DNA from: UBA5420 sp964485345
GTDB lineage: Bacteria; Bacillota; Limnochordia; Darwinibacteriales; Darwinibacteriaceae
Assembly: GCA_964485345.1 (NCBI GenBank)
Contig: CAZAJB010000024.1
Coordinates: 1 to 31,306 of the forward strand
Length of the DNA stretch: 31,306 nucleotides
Reading direction: 5' to 3'
Positions within the stretch are counted from its first letter, which is position 1. Every line of letters starts with the position of its first letter. Shown in pieces: positions 24,201-31,306 of the stretch. Below the pieces are notes generated by a model. It was given only the letters and a program-made list of their open reading frames with translations, was not told the origin of the DNA and did not search any database. A program made the translations under genes and the position numbers.

Positions 24201-25133
24201 TTATCGCTTTTCCACGACCCGTAGCTTAGCACTGCGGGAACGGGGATTTGAATCAAGTTCGAGTAGAGATGCCTCAATGGGTTTGCGATTTACAAGACGG
24301 ACAACAGGTTTATTCTCGCAGACACAGATCGGCAGGTTCGGGGGACAGGTGCAGTTTCCCAGTAAACTTTGAAAGTACTCCTTCACGATACGGTCCTCTA
24401 GGGAATGAAAACTGATGACCGCTAGGCGTCCCTTGGGCTTAAGCATGTCTACAGCCTGCTCCAAGGCGAGCCTTAAAGCTCCTAGTTCGTCATTTACCGC
24501 AATGCGCAGAGCTTGAAATGTGCGCCTTGCCGGATGGGGTCCCGTCGCTCTAGCCCCGGCCGGAATGGCTTTTTTTATCACAGTGACTAAATCTGCGGTG
24601 GTGTTAATTGTATCCTCTGCACGTTCTGCCACAATAAACTCGGCAATTCTACGTGCCCACCGTTCTTCACCATATTCATAAATAATCTTTGTAAGTTCTT
24701 CTTGATCATATGTATTAACTATCGCCCAGGCGTCGAGGGCAGAATCTTGGTCCATCCGCATGTCGAGGCGGGCCTCTTGGTGATAACTAAAACCTCTTTC
24801 ACCATCGTCAAGCTGCGGAGAGGAAACCCCAATATCCATTAACACTCCTGCTACTTCCGTAATGCCCAGACTGTGCAGAGTGGAGCGAAGATTACGGAAG
24901 TTATCTCTGACCAGCGTCGCTTGGGAGGTGTAGGCCGTCAGCCGGTACCTCGCCCTACCTAAAGCTTCGCGATCCTGGTCAATGCCGATTAGCCTGATGG
25001 TCGGTTCTGTGGCCAACATGGCTAGGCTATGGCCTGCTGCACCTAGAGTGCAGTCGACATACGTCTCTTGAGGCTTAAGGTCCAGCGCTTCAATTGTCTC
25101 TTTGAGCAGGACCGGTTCATGAGCATAGTGCAT
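24201..25133 (-). CDS. rsmH: 16S rRNA (cytosine1402-N4)-methyltransferase RsmH
   Basis: RsmH/MraW (310 residues) methylates N4 of C1402 in the decoding centre of 16S rRNA, using S-adenosylmethionine. It shows 'HEPVLLKETIEAL', the SAM loop 'VDCTLGAAGHS' (the usual GGGGHS is partly AAGHS), 'DIGVSSPQLDDGERGFSY', 'MRMDQ', and 'FHSLEDRIVKEYF'. I place the start at ATG 25133 (MHYAHEP), with GGGGGTGAT upstream, over the GTG at 25142. It follows mraZ by 16 bases, the universal mraZ-rsmH pairing. Confidence 0.97.
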   Translation of the reverse strand: MHYAHEPVLLKETIEALDLKPQETYVDCTLGAAGHSLAMLATEPTIRLIGIDQDREALGRARYRLTAYTSQATLVRDNFRNLRSTLHSLGITEVAGVLMDIGVSSPQLDDGERGFSYHQEARLDMRMDQDSALDAWAIVNTYDQEELTKIIYEYGEERWARRIAEFIVAERAEDTINTTADLVTVIKKAIPAGARATGPHPARRTFQALRIAVNDELGALRLALEQAVDMLKPKGRLAVISFHSLEDRIVKEYFQSLLGNCTCPPNLPICVCENKPVVRLVNRKPIEASLLELDSNPRSRSAKLRVVEKR

Positions 25134-25149
25134 CGCTATCACCCCCGGC

Positions 25150-25581
25150 TCAGATTCCCAAGTCTACAATGTTCTCCGCGATCTCTTCAAAGGACTCTTC
25201 GGCAACATCGACATAGGATTCCCATCTTTCTTTACTCCAAATCTCAACTCGGCTAGAAACACCGATCACCACTGCATCTTTCTCAATGGAGGCAAACTCC
25301 CGTAAGTTCGGGGGAAGAATGATCCGCCCTTGCTTATCCATCTCGCACTCGGTCGCGCCCGAGAAGAGGAAACGTACGAACTGGCGAGCATCACCTTTGG
25401 TTAGGGGCAGAGTCTTTAATTTTTCCTCCAATATGGTCCATTCTTCACGGGGAAACAAGAACAAACAGTTGTCTAGACCCCTTGTTATTACGGCGCCAGC
25501 GCCGAGTTCTTCTCGAAATTTTGCAGGAATGATCAAACGTCCCTTGGTATCAAGACCATGTTGGTACTCGCCCATGAACAT
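25150..25581 (-). CDS. mraZ: Transcriptional regulator MraZ
   Basis: MraZ (143 residues) carries two SpoVT/AbrB-like DNA-binding modules ('DTKGRLIIPAKFRE' and 'DKQGRIILPPNLRE') and represses its own dcw operon in other bacteria. I place the start at ATG 25581, giving MFMGEYQHG as in Bacillus MraZ, with GGAGGGAG upstream; ATGs at 25587 and 25575 are close alternatives. It heads the dcw run, and three AAGTGG repeats lie just upstream. Confidence 0.96.
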   Translation of the reverse strand: MFMGEYQHGLDTKGRLIIPAKFREELGAGAVITRGLDNCLFLFPREEWTILEEKLKTLPLTKGDARQFVRFLFSGATECEMDKQGRIILPPNLREFASIEKDAVVIGVSSRVEIWSKERWESYVDVAEESFEEIAENIVDLGI

Positions 25582-25606
25582 TTTCATCACTCCCTCCGGG
25601 AAGTAT

Positions 25607-25636
25607 CCCCCACTTCCCCCCACTTACTACCACTTT
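25607..25636 (-). promoter_or_regulatory. Triple MraZ-box-like direct repeat upstream of mraZ
   Basis: On the minus strand AAGTGG occurs three times, the last two as AAGTGGGGG, with TGG cores 10 and 9 bases apart, 26 to 55 bases before the mraZ start. MraZ of other bacteria binds tandem TGGG- or GTGGG-type repeats with about 10-base spacing. This is a likely autoregulatory operator of the dcw operon. Confidence 0.7.
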
Positions 25637-25683
25637 ACTGACATATTCGGCCACAATTGATCAATTCCTGCTAGATTTGAAAA

Positions 25684-25721
25684 AAACCACAAAAAAACCT
25701 GGATACTCGCAAGTATCCAGG
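25684..25721 (-). terminator. Rho-independent terminator of rnpB
   Basis: On the minus strand CCTGGATACT-TGCG-AGTATCCAGG is a perfect 10-base-pair stem followed by TTTTTTTGTGGTTTTTT. It starts about 12 bases after the RNase P RNA and separates it from mraZ. Confidence 0.92.
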
Positions 25722-25733
25722 CAAAATTTCTGA

Positions 25734-26119
25734 TCTGAGTGAACCGATAAGCCGAGTTCTGTCGTGGATGATCATCTATCTAGGACTTTAGTCACCTAAA
25801 ATCTCATGCGGTCAACCCGGAAGTATGACGAGGCGGGCTACCTCTCCTTCCCTATTTGACCTTGCTCCGAATGGGGTTTACCTAGCCGATTAGTCGCCTA
25901 ACCGCTGGTGAGCTCTTACCTCACCTTTTCATCCTTACCTTTGTTGACTGCGACGCAATCACGTGGAGTTTGACTTCGTCAAACATCCACTCAGGCGGTT
26001 TGTTTCTGTGGCACTAGCCTTAGAGTTGCCTCCACTGGGTGTTACCCAGCATTCTGCCCTACGGAGCTCGGACTTTCCTCAAAGGATTTCTCCTTCGCGA
26101 TCACCTAGTCCACTCAGTG
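25734..26119 (-). ncRNA. rnpB: RNase P RNA (class A)
   Basis: The catalytic RNA that trims the 5' leader of pre-tRNAs. On the minus strand it shows the universally conserved GAGGAAAGTCCGAGCTCC near the 5' end, AGTGCCACAGAAAC, the AAACCCC/GGAGCAAG segment with AAATAGGG, and the 3' core ACAGAACTCGGCTTAT. The ends pair as P1 (CTGAGTG near 26110 with CACTCAG at 25740-25734). About 386 bases. The layout of the GGTAAGG-TGAAA-GGTGAGGTAAGAG region matches class A, not the Bacillus class B. The ends are set by P1 and are uncertain by a few bases. Confidence 0.96.
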
Positions 26120-26124
26120 CCCTA

Positions 26125-26152
26125 AGTATAGCATATTCTTACATCGTTTAAA
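26125..26152 (-). promoter_or_regulatory. Promoter of rnpB
   Basis: TATACT on the minus strand (26130-26125) with TTTAAA 16 bases upstream (26152-26147) over the stop of the Nif3-like gene. The predicted start, about 6-7 bases further on, agrees with the P1 end of the RNA. Confidence 0.55.
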
Positions 26153-26927
26153 AGGAAAAGGGATTGCCACTATTATCCTGCAAAATTCGCACACTGTCCC
26201 CGAAGTAATCTGCGAGATAGCGCCCCAGCTCCGCTGTGACCAGCTTTTCTGTAGCAAAGTGCCCCGCATCAAGAACAGCCATACCTAGATTTCTAGCATC
26301 CATAGCATCGTGGTAGGAAACATCGCCGGTAATCAAGCAATCGGCGCCAGCTTCCCTCGCCTGCTGCGCAAAGTCGCCGCCGGAGCCTCCCACGACCGCT
26401 ACGGTTGATATCTCCAGTCCCAGATCGCCAACCACCCGCACGGGCGAGCCCCAGAGCACCTCCACTTGCTTGGCCAGGTCTCCTAGGCCCACTGGAGGTA
26501 TTTTCCCTACACGACCCAGTCCACAGCCGTTAGCCTTGGCAGGCACTAGCACTTCTTCTTCTCTTAATCCAAGATCCCGCGCCAACCAATGGTTTAATCC
26601 CTGGCCCGCTTGATCAAGATTAGTGTGGGCAACATATACCGCTAGGTCATCTTGGAGAAGGGCAGCCAACAAGGCCCCTTCAGGGCTATCGGTGCGAATC
26701 TGGCGCAAGGGTTTGAAAATCACTGGGTGATGGGCAATGAGCAAATTCGCTCCACTTTCAATGGCCCTTTTCACAACGTCTAGGGTCACGGTTAGAGTCA
26801 CAACTACGGCGGAAACACGCTGGCTGGGGTTACCTATCTGCAGCCCCACATTGTCCCACTCTAGGGCCAACTCCAGCGGAGCCAACTCCTCCATGCTGCG
26901 ACAAAAGTCTTGAACTCGATACGTCAA
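26148..26927 (-). CDS. Nif3-like dinuclear metal centre protein (YqfO/YbgI family)
   Basis: A 259-residue Nif3/DUF34 protein with metal-binding motifs 'LIAHHPVIF', 'AHTNLDQA', 'TGDVSYHDAMDA' and 'DAGHFATEK'. The size matches the compact E. coli YbgI form; the inserted PII-like domain of Bacillus YqfO is absent. Family function is not firmly settled; GTP cyclohydrolase-like or metal-carrier roles have been suggested. The start is TTG at 26927 with GGGAGG 5 bases upstream, just after the TGA of the adenine deaminase gene, so the two are probably cotranslated. Annotations as GTP cyclohydrolase I type 2 should be treated with care. Confidence 0.92.
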   Translation of the reverse strand: MTYRVQDFCRSMEELAPLELALEWDNVGLQIGNPSQRVSAVVVTLTVTLDVVKRAIESGANLLIAHHPVIFKPLRQIRTDSPEGALLAALLQDDLAVYVAHTNLDQAGQGLNHWLARDLGLREEEVLVPAKANGCGLGRVGKIPPVGLGDLAKQVEVLWGSPVRVVGDLGLEISTVAVVGGSGGDFAQQAREAGADCLITGDVSYHDAMDARNLGMAVLDAGHFATEKLVTAELGRYLADYFGDSVRILQDNSGNPFSF

Positions 26928-26932
26928 ATCAA

Positions 26933-28666
26933 TCAACCTCCCAACTGCTGTATACACTCACCATGTGTCCGAACCAGCAATCGTTTTTGGCGAACACTGT
27001 AGATTCCTCGGGTTGTGATCCGAAGTTCAGGTATGACTGGCAGGGCCAAGAATGAGAGCGCTGCAAAGAGATTTATGTCCCCAGGTACCCCCATGCTATG
27101 AAGCTTGTCGTTCATGGCGGCTAACTCCTTACCGATTTCTGCAAAACCCGCCTCACTCATGAGGCCCATGATCGGCAGCTCTAATGTGGCAACCACTTTA
27201 CCGGCCTCCACAATCGTGTAACCACCTTGGGACCGAATCAGCTCGTTTACGGCCAGAGCCATGTCCTGATCGTTATCACCAATTACGATAATATTGTGGG
27301 AGTCGTGGGATACACTCGAAGCCACCGCTCCGCCCCTGAGCCCACAACCTCTCACGACTCCAACGCCTGTGGCGCCAGATCTCCCATGCCGCTCAATTAC
27401 GGCTACTTTTTGGTAGGTGCTATCTGGTCTAAACAGCCCTTCAGCGGGAAACTCCACCATCGTCTCTTCGGTCGTGATCTGCTTCGCGACGAGTCCAATC
27501 ACGGGAAAAGGTTCACCTGTCAGTTCTAGGGCTAGCTTCGCTTCGGAGAAACCGGCCAGCCTGACGGTCTTCTTCAAGGCCGCCGGGCTCGGTTTTATTG
27601 TGATAGGTTGATTCTGAGCGACCGCCTTACCCCGATGGTAGACCCTCTGAACATTCATCTTCTCTAAACAATCGAATATCACAAGATCGGCCTGGTAGCC
27701 TGGGGCAATTGCCCCAATACGCTTCAGCCCATAACATCTGGCAGCCTGAATCGTGGCCATTTTGATTGCCTTAAGGGGATCTATGCCGAGGCGAACTGCT
27801 TGTCGCACATTGTAATTGATATGTCCCTCTCGCTGAATCTCCCCAATATGCTTATCATCCGTACAAAAGCAGAACGGCGCGGTATCTACTTGATGTTCAA
27901 CGATGCCTTGAACAATGGCATTAAGGTTCTTGGCGCCGCTTCCCTCCCTGATCAAAACGGTTATGCCCCTGCGGCATTCTTCCATGGCGTAGTCGAACTC
28001 GGTACACTCGTGATCTGTTGTAATACCTGCTAGGGCGTAGGCAGAGAGATCTGTTGGACTCAAAAATGGAGCATGACCATCGATGACTTTGCCAGAAAAT
28101 AGTTCGAGTTTGTCATGAACCTCCGCCTCGCCCTTAATGACACCCTCGTAATCCATCACTTCTCCGAGGCCGAGCACACGCTCATGCTGGAGATACTGGG
28201 CTAGTTCGCTTGCCGTCAACCTTGCACCATTATCATCGATTCTTGTCGCAGGCACACAGGAGGGAACCATGACAAAGACATTGGCAGGGACATCCTCCGT
28301 TTGCTCAAGAATATAGTCAATTCCGGCGCAACCCGCCACATTAGCTGATTCGTGGGGATCAACGATCAAGGTTGTCGTACCGCATTGGGCTGCAATATGG
28401 ACAACTTCTCTAGGGGTAACCAAGGTAGACTCTAGGTGGAGGTGGCAATCGACGAAACCGGGACTTGCATAAAAACCCGCAAGGTCGAGTTCGCATTCGC
28501 CAGAGTACTCACCGATCCCGGCGATAAATCCCTCGCAGATTGCGATATCAGCGGTATGAATCTCCTCAGAAAAGACATTGATCACATTGACGTTTTTCAA
28601 GACCAAGTCCGCCTTAACGATTCCACATGTGACACTACTGACACGTCTATATGTTCGTAAGTTCAT
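26933..28666 (-). CDS. ade: Adenine deaminase
   Basis: An amidohydrolase of 577 residues that converts adenine to hypoxanthine and ammonia in purine salvage. Metal and active-site motifs of the Ade family are present: 'GFVDCHLHLEST', 'DPHESANVAG', 'DGHAPFLSPTDL', 'TTDHECTE' and 'FCTDDKH', and the C-terminal domain has 'SHDSHNIIVIGDND'. The start at ATG 28666 (MNLRTYRR) has GGGAG about 11 bases upstream; the frame stays open to 28912, but that stretch is not adenine-deaminase-like. It is cotranscribed with the Nif3-like gene. No purine riboswitch is seen upstream. Confidence 0.96.
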   Translation of the reverse strand: MNLRTYRRVSSVTCGIVKADLVLKNVNVINVFSEEIHTADIAICEGFIAGIGEYSGECELDLAGFYASPGFVDCHLHLESTLVTPREVVHIAAQCGTTTLIVDPHESANVAGCAGIDYILEQTEDVPANVFVMVPSCVPATRIDDNGARLTASELAQYLQHERVLGLGEVMDYEGVIKGEAEVHDKLELFSGKVIDGHAPFLSPTDLSAYALAGITTDHECTEFDYAMEECRRGITVLIREGSGAKNLNAIVQGIVEHQVDTAPFCFCTDDKHIGEIQREGHINYNVRQAVRLGIDPLKAIKMATIQAARCYGLKRIGAIAPGYQADLVIFDCLEKMNVQRVYHRGKAVAQNQPITIKPSPAALKKTVRLAGFSEAKLALELTGEPFPVIGLVAKQITTEETMVEFPAEGLFRPDSTYQKVAVIERHGRSGATGVGVVRGCGLRGGAVASSVSHDSHNIIVIGDNDQDMALAVNELIRSQGGYTIVEAGKVVATLELPIMGLMSEAGFAEIGKELAAMNDKLHSMGVPGDINLFAALSFLALPVIPELRITTRGIYSVRQKRLLVRTHGECIQQLGG

Positions 28667-28710
28667 AGGTACTACGCTCCCTTCGTGGAAATTCGTCAAT
28701 CCCCTACATA

Positions 28711-28731
28711 TTTGGCGTGTAATTCGCCAAA
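28711..28731. promoter_or_regulatory. Inverted repeat between ade and the E2-like gene
   Basis: TTTGGCG-TGTAATT-CGCCAAA is a perfect inverted repeat with 7-base arms and a 7-base spacer, in the 247-base divergent gap, 45 to 65 bases before the ade start. It has the form of a dimeric repressor site (LacI- or TetR-like symmetry). A shorter repeat CCCAGG-cctg-CCTGGG lies at 28811-28826. Confidence 0.45.
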
Positions 28732-28873
28732 AGCCAGCCCATTCCCTGCCCAGTATCATCATAAAGGAAATCGCGCTTAATTGTAGAATGGAATCACAGA
28801 GAGGATCATGCCCAGGCCTGCCTGGGGAGGTTGCACTCGTGGCCCAGACACCGTGGATCTTGCCAGCAGAACA

Positions 28874-28882
28874 TGCTATACT
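28874..28882 (+). promoter_or_regulatory. Extended -10 promoter of the E2-like gene
   Basis: TGCTATACT is a TGn extended -10 with TATACT, about 31 bases before the ATG at 28914. The matching -35 (TGGATC at 28854-28859) is poor, as is common with extended -10 promoters. Confidence 0.45.
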
Positions 28883-28913
28883 ATTTCCGATAAGTTTTTT
28901 GCTAGGAGGCATT

Positions 28914-29753
28914 ATGAAACGTAGCGATGGAGTGTTGTTGAAATCATTAGATCCTTTCGTGAAAATTATCCCCTATATAATGGAAAAACGCAGTGATGCA
29001 CAGAATTTTTCCAAACACGTGTTATGTGTCGATCCCATTGACGAGTATCTTGCGGAGAAAAGGAAGCAAGGGCACAAGTTCAGCTATCTTCACTTTTTCC
29101 TAGCCGCCTACGTCCGAGTGATTCACGAGAGGCCCCAGTTGAACCGTTTTATCATGAACAGCAGGATCTATCAGCGGAACAAGATCTGTGTCTCCATGGC
29201 CATTAAGCACTCTTTGCGGAGTGATGCAGAAGAGACCACGGTTAAGTTCGAGTTCACAGGTAGGGAGAACATTTTCGAAGTAGCGGAAATCATCGACGGA
29301 GTGATCGCTAAAGCCCGTGCTGAAAAGGACAATTCTGATACGGACAAGCTGGCCGAGATACTCATGTCGATGCCTGGAATCGTCAAGAAGATCCTAGTCA
29401 AAAGCATCAAGGGCCTAGATCAAATCAACATGTTGCCGAAAAGTGTAATTGACGCTAGTCCGTTTCATACGACGCTGTTCTTCACGTACCTAAAGTCAAT
29501 CCACACCAACTACATTTATCACCATCTTTATGACTTTGGAACCACGGGCCTCTTTGTTGCCTTGGGCAAGACCGTCAAAATGCCTATGGTTGTCGATGAT
29601 CAAGTTGTGGTGAAGAAGTGTTGCCAGATAGGCTATACCATGGATGAACGGATCTGCGATGGACTGTATTTTGCCCAGACGTTTAAGCTGTTAGAAAGAT
29701 ATATTGAAAATCCCCAGCGCCTCGAGGGGGGACCGCAACAGGAAACTGAATAA
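28914..29753 (+). CDS. Stand-alone 2-oxoacid dehydrogenase acyltransferase (E2/CAT-fold) domain protein
   Basis: A 279-residue protein resembling the catalytic domain of 2-oxoacid dehydrogenase E2 or chloramphenicol acetyltransferase, without lipoyl or peripheral-subunit-binding domains. The C-terminal end has 'YDFGTTGLFVALGK' and 'DERICDGLYFAQTFKLLERY', in the place of the E2 motif DHRxxDG. The catalytic His is replaced by Glu245, while Asp249-Gly250 are kept. From memory, similar stand-alone proteins with DER occur in other Firmicutes, so this is probably a subfamily feature and not decay. The substrate is unknown. The start at ATG 28914 has AGGAGG upstream; the frame stays open further left but overlaps the ade region. 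No E1 or E3 genes are nearby, so it is not part of a dehydrogenase complex here. Confidence 0.8.
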   Translation: MKRSDGVLLKSLDPFVKIIPYIMEKRSDAQNFSKHVLCVDPIDEYLAEKRKQGHKFSYLHFFLAAYVRVIHERPQLNRFIMNSRIYQRNKICVSMAIKHSLRSDAEETTVKFEFTGRENIFEVAEIIDGVIAKARAEKDNSDTDKLAEILMSMPGIVKKILVKSIKGLDQINMLPKSVIDASPFHTTLFFTYLKSIHTNYIYHHLYDFGTTGLFVALGKTVKMPMVVDDQVVVKKCCQIGYTMDERICDGLYFAQTFKLLERYIENPQRLEGGPQQETE

Positions 29754-29760
29754 TAAAATC

Positions 29761-29794
29761 GAGATGACCCTGATACCGGGGTCATCTCATTTTT
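29761..29794. terminator. Bidirectional terminator after the E2-like gene
   Basis: GAGATGACCC-TGATACCG-GGGTCATCTC is a 10-base-pair stem followed by ATTTTT on the plus strand and GATTTTATTA on the minus strand. It serves the E2-like gene and the convergent glycosyltransferase, whose stop it touches. Confidence 0.88.
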
Positions 29795-30947
29795 AGGTGT
29801 TTCTCCTATTTAGCGCGATCAGCTTCTCATATCGCTCCAGGGCTACGGTCAAGATTTCTTTCCAGGGTTTGGGGATGGTCTGCCGAGCCGCCATACCAAT
29901 TTCCTGGAGCTGTTTGGGATGATCTAGAGCCCAGGCTATCCGTTCTGCCATATCCAACGTGGTGTCCTGGGCCAAGAGGCCATTTACACCATCCTGCACG
30001 ACCTCCGCAGCACTGGAACCCGTGGCTAGAAGAGACGGAGTGCCTATGGCTGCCGCCTCGCGTACGACCAAGCCCGCGGTGTCATAGAGTGAAGGAAATA
30101 CGAACAGGTCCGCCCGAGTATACAAGCCAGCGAGGAGTCGCGGCTCACTGATGTGACCGGTAAACACCACCACATCGTCTAGACCAAGGGACGAAGCGAG
30201 CGCTCGAACCTCCCTTTCGGAAGCACCCTGCCCCGCCATGACAAGTCGCAGATTGCGGCCTTCTTGGACCAGGACCATGGCTGCCTCCAAGATCCTGCGA
30301 ATGTTCTTCTTCCAGTTTATTTGCCCTACGAAAAGTAGCATTGGTCGTCGCCCAAGGCCATAAAGTTGTTCCACAATCTGTACAGCTTCCATGTCTGGCT
30401 CCTTGAGTTCCGTTCCATTTTCCATCACTTCAATTGAGCGCTCGTATCCATAATCGCGCAAGACCTCTGCTGCAGAAGCGCTCACCGCCCACACTTCATC
30501 ACACTTCGAGAAAAAGTTCAGAACGGCTTTGATCCCAAGCTTGGCTAACGTCTTGCTGTGAGTCACTTGATAGAAGTCATCATAGTACTTGGAATGAAAC
30601 GTAGCCACCAAAGGTATACCTAGGCGGCGGGCCATTCGATAGGCCTCCCTTCCCGCTACAAAGGGGCTATGGGCATGGACAATATCCAGTTCAAGCTCGG
30701 CCATACGCCGCCTATAGGCGGCATCGAAGGCGGGAATCCCAACACGATAGTGGCGCATCGTAGGAAGGGCTATTCCGCGATACTCAATGACCTGGTAGGT
30801 ATGGGCCGGCTCGGAACCCGGTTGCTGCGGGGTAATGACATAGCAGGCTTCACAAAGTTCTCCCATTCCTTGGGCATAATGGCTGACGACCCGCCCCACA
30901 CCATCCACCACCGGAAGAAAGGTGTCGGAAAACTGACCAACCTTCAC
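29793..30947 (-). CDS. GT4-family glycosyltransferase
   Basis: A 384-residue two-domain GT-B glycosyltransferase. The N-terminal acceptor domain begins 'VGQFSDTFLPVVDGVGRVV' and has 'DIVHAHSPFVAG'; the C-terminal donor domain shows 'LLFVGQINWKKNIRRILEA', 'VVFTGHIS' and 'FVFPSLYDTAGLVVREA', the EX7E-like motif with Asp at the first position. The pattern resembles diacylglycerol glucosyltransferases and mannosyltransferases of Firmicutes, so a glycolipid product is plausible; acceptor and sugar cannot be told. The start is GTG at 30947 with AGGAG about 10 bases upstream. It appears monocistronic. Confidence 0.9.
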   Translation of the reverse strand: MKVGQFSDTFLPVVDGVGRVVSHYAQGMGELCEACYVITPQQPGSEPAHTYQVIEYRGIALPTMRHYRVGIPAFDAAYRRRMAELELDIVHAHSPFVAGREAYRMARRLGIPLVATFHSKYYDDFYQVTHSKTLAKLGIKAVLNFFSKCDEVWAVSASAAEVLRDYGYERSIEVMENGTELKEPDMEAVQIVEQLYGLGRRPMLLFVGQINWKKNIRRILEAAMVLVQEGRNLRLVMAGQGASEREVRALASSLGLDDVVVFTGHISEPRLLAGLYTRADLFVFPSLYDTAGLVVREAAAIGTPSLLATGSSAAEVVQDGVNGLLAQDTTLDMAERIAWALDHPKQLQEIGMAARQTIPKPWKEILTVALERYEKLIALNRRNT

Positions 30948-31061
30948 TGTGAATCAACTCCTATTCATCGAGGCGAAAGGCTTCGCTTCCTCTTGATTCA
31001 CCTTTACGCACCTTTTCCCTGCCCAGCACCTCGGGCCAAACGCAATCGTGCTGGAAATAGT

Positions 31062-31088
31062 AAAAACCCCGTAACATGCACAGGGTTT
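31062..31088 (-). terminator. Weak terminator after the tRNA gene
   Basis: On the minus strand AAACCC and GGGTTT form a short stem around a 13-15-base loop, followed by TTTTTAC. It lies 12 bases after the tRNA 3' end. The stem is short, so its strength is doubtful. Confidence 0.5.
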
Positions 31089-31099
31089 CTCTCTTAAGT

Positions 31100-31175
<76 letters not shown>

Positions 31176-31186
31176 AGTACCGGTTA

Positions 31187-31215
31187 ATTATATGGCAGAA
31201 GGCCCGTTGTGTCAA
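31187..31215 (-). promoter_or_regulatory. Perfect consensus sigma-A promoter of the tRNA gene
   Basis: On the minus strand TTGACA (31215-31210), 17 bases, TATAAT (31192-31187): all twelve consensus bases match at ideal spacing. Transcription would begin about 5 bases before the mature tRNA 5' end, so RNase P would remove only a very short leader. Confidence 0.9.
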
Positions 31216-31306
31216 CATGGCCCTGACGCTTCCAGTTGTTACATTGCAGAACCTGAATTGAAAAAGTAAGTTCCACCCCTTTGGGACTTGATGTGGAAGT
31301 TAGTTC
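31216..31306. other. Right-end non-coding stretch
   Basis: No gene is recognised. An inverted repeat TTCCAC ... GTGGAA (31271-31299) lies near the edge and may belong to a feature cut by the window. Confidence 0.3.

Noticed and set aside
28667..28912. Longer adenine deaminase starting at 28912
   Set aside because: The added 82 residues have no deaminase likeness and overlap the promoter of the divergent gene. MNLRTYRR at 28666 begins the family-like sequence.
28578..28913. Longer N-terminus of the E2-like protein starting at 28578
   Set aside because: This stretch is antisense to the start of ade and has no family likeness. ATG 28914 has AGGAGG and an extended -10 promoter.
28667..28913. 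Purine riboswitch before adenine deaminase
   Set aside because: The conserved purine-aptamer core was looked for on the minus strand and not found.
28914..29753. Subunit of a pyruvate or branched-chain dehydrogenase complex
   Set aside because: There is no lipoyl domain, no subunit-binding domain, no E1/E3 genes nearby and the catalytic His is replaced.

Overview
The window looks like a chromosomal segment of a low-to-mid G+C, spore-forming Gram-positive bacterium (Bacillota). The basis is a complete early-sporulation signalling set (SpoIIGA, SigE, SigG, SpoIIR), SpoIIP, a SpoVD-like penicillin-binding protein with PASTA domains, a meso-diaminopimelate-type MurE and a YlmC/YmxH protein. Gene order differs clearly from Bacillus subtilis, and many starts are GTG or TTG behind strong Shine-Dalgarno sites. 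This suggests a deep, perhaps anaerobic or thermophilic lineage (for example Limnochordia-like), but that placement is inference and cannot be settled here.

Layout, left to right. 1-644 (-): the N-terminal part of a peptide-type ABC transporter substrate-binding protein, cut by the window edge. 645-844: a divergent control region with a palindrome and two imperfect tandem repeats. 845-3562 (+): a SNF2-family helicase followed by a YqhG-like protein, matching the yqhH-yqhG pair of Bacillus. 9221-3512 (-): ftsK/spoIIIE, a short RodZ-like gene, hslO, spoIIP and murC, tightly packed. 9749-9294 and 10069-9818 (-): nrdR and ylmC. 11613-10155 (-): sigG-spoIIR behind a forespore-type promoter. 11799-13458 (+): spoIIGA-sigE, divergent from sigG and convergent with ftsZ.

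25581-13534 (-): the division and cell wall (dcw) cluster mraZ-rsmH-ftsL-PBP(spoVD-like)-murE-murF-mraY-ftsW-murA-ftsQ-ftsZ. murD, murG, murB and ftsA are absent from it, and murC is displaced to the ftsK group. 26119-25734 (-): RNase P RNA with its own terminator. 28666-26148 (-): adenine deaminase and a Nif3-like protein. 28914-29753 (+): a stand-alone acyltransferase-fold protein with an altered catalytic motif. 30947-29793 (-): a GT4 glycosyltransferase. 31175-31100 (-): a CAU-anticodon tRNA behind a perfect consensus promoter.

How the genes work together. The dcw genes make the lipid-linked peptidoglycan precursor (MurA, MurC, MurE, MurF, MraY), polymerise and cross-link it at the septum (FtsW, PBP) and build the divisome (FtsZ, FtsQ, FtsL). 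FtsK/SpoIIIE pumps DNA through the septum and SpoIIP acts in septal wall thinning and engulfment. In the sporulation block, sigma-F in the forespore would switch on sigG-spoIIR, SpoIIR would activate the SpoIIGA protease, and SpoIIGA would mature pro-SigE in the mother cell. All players of that handshake except sigma-F itself lie within 3.3 kb. I see no CRISPR array, insertion sequence, prophage or obvious new defence system. The most open-ended elements are the helicase/YqhG pair with its unusual control region, the E2-like protein with DER in place of DHR, and a SpoIIP lacking an expected glutamate.
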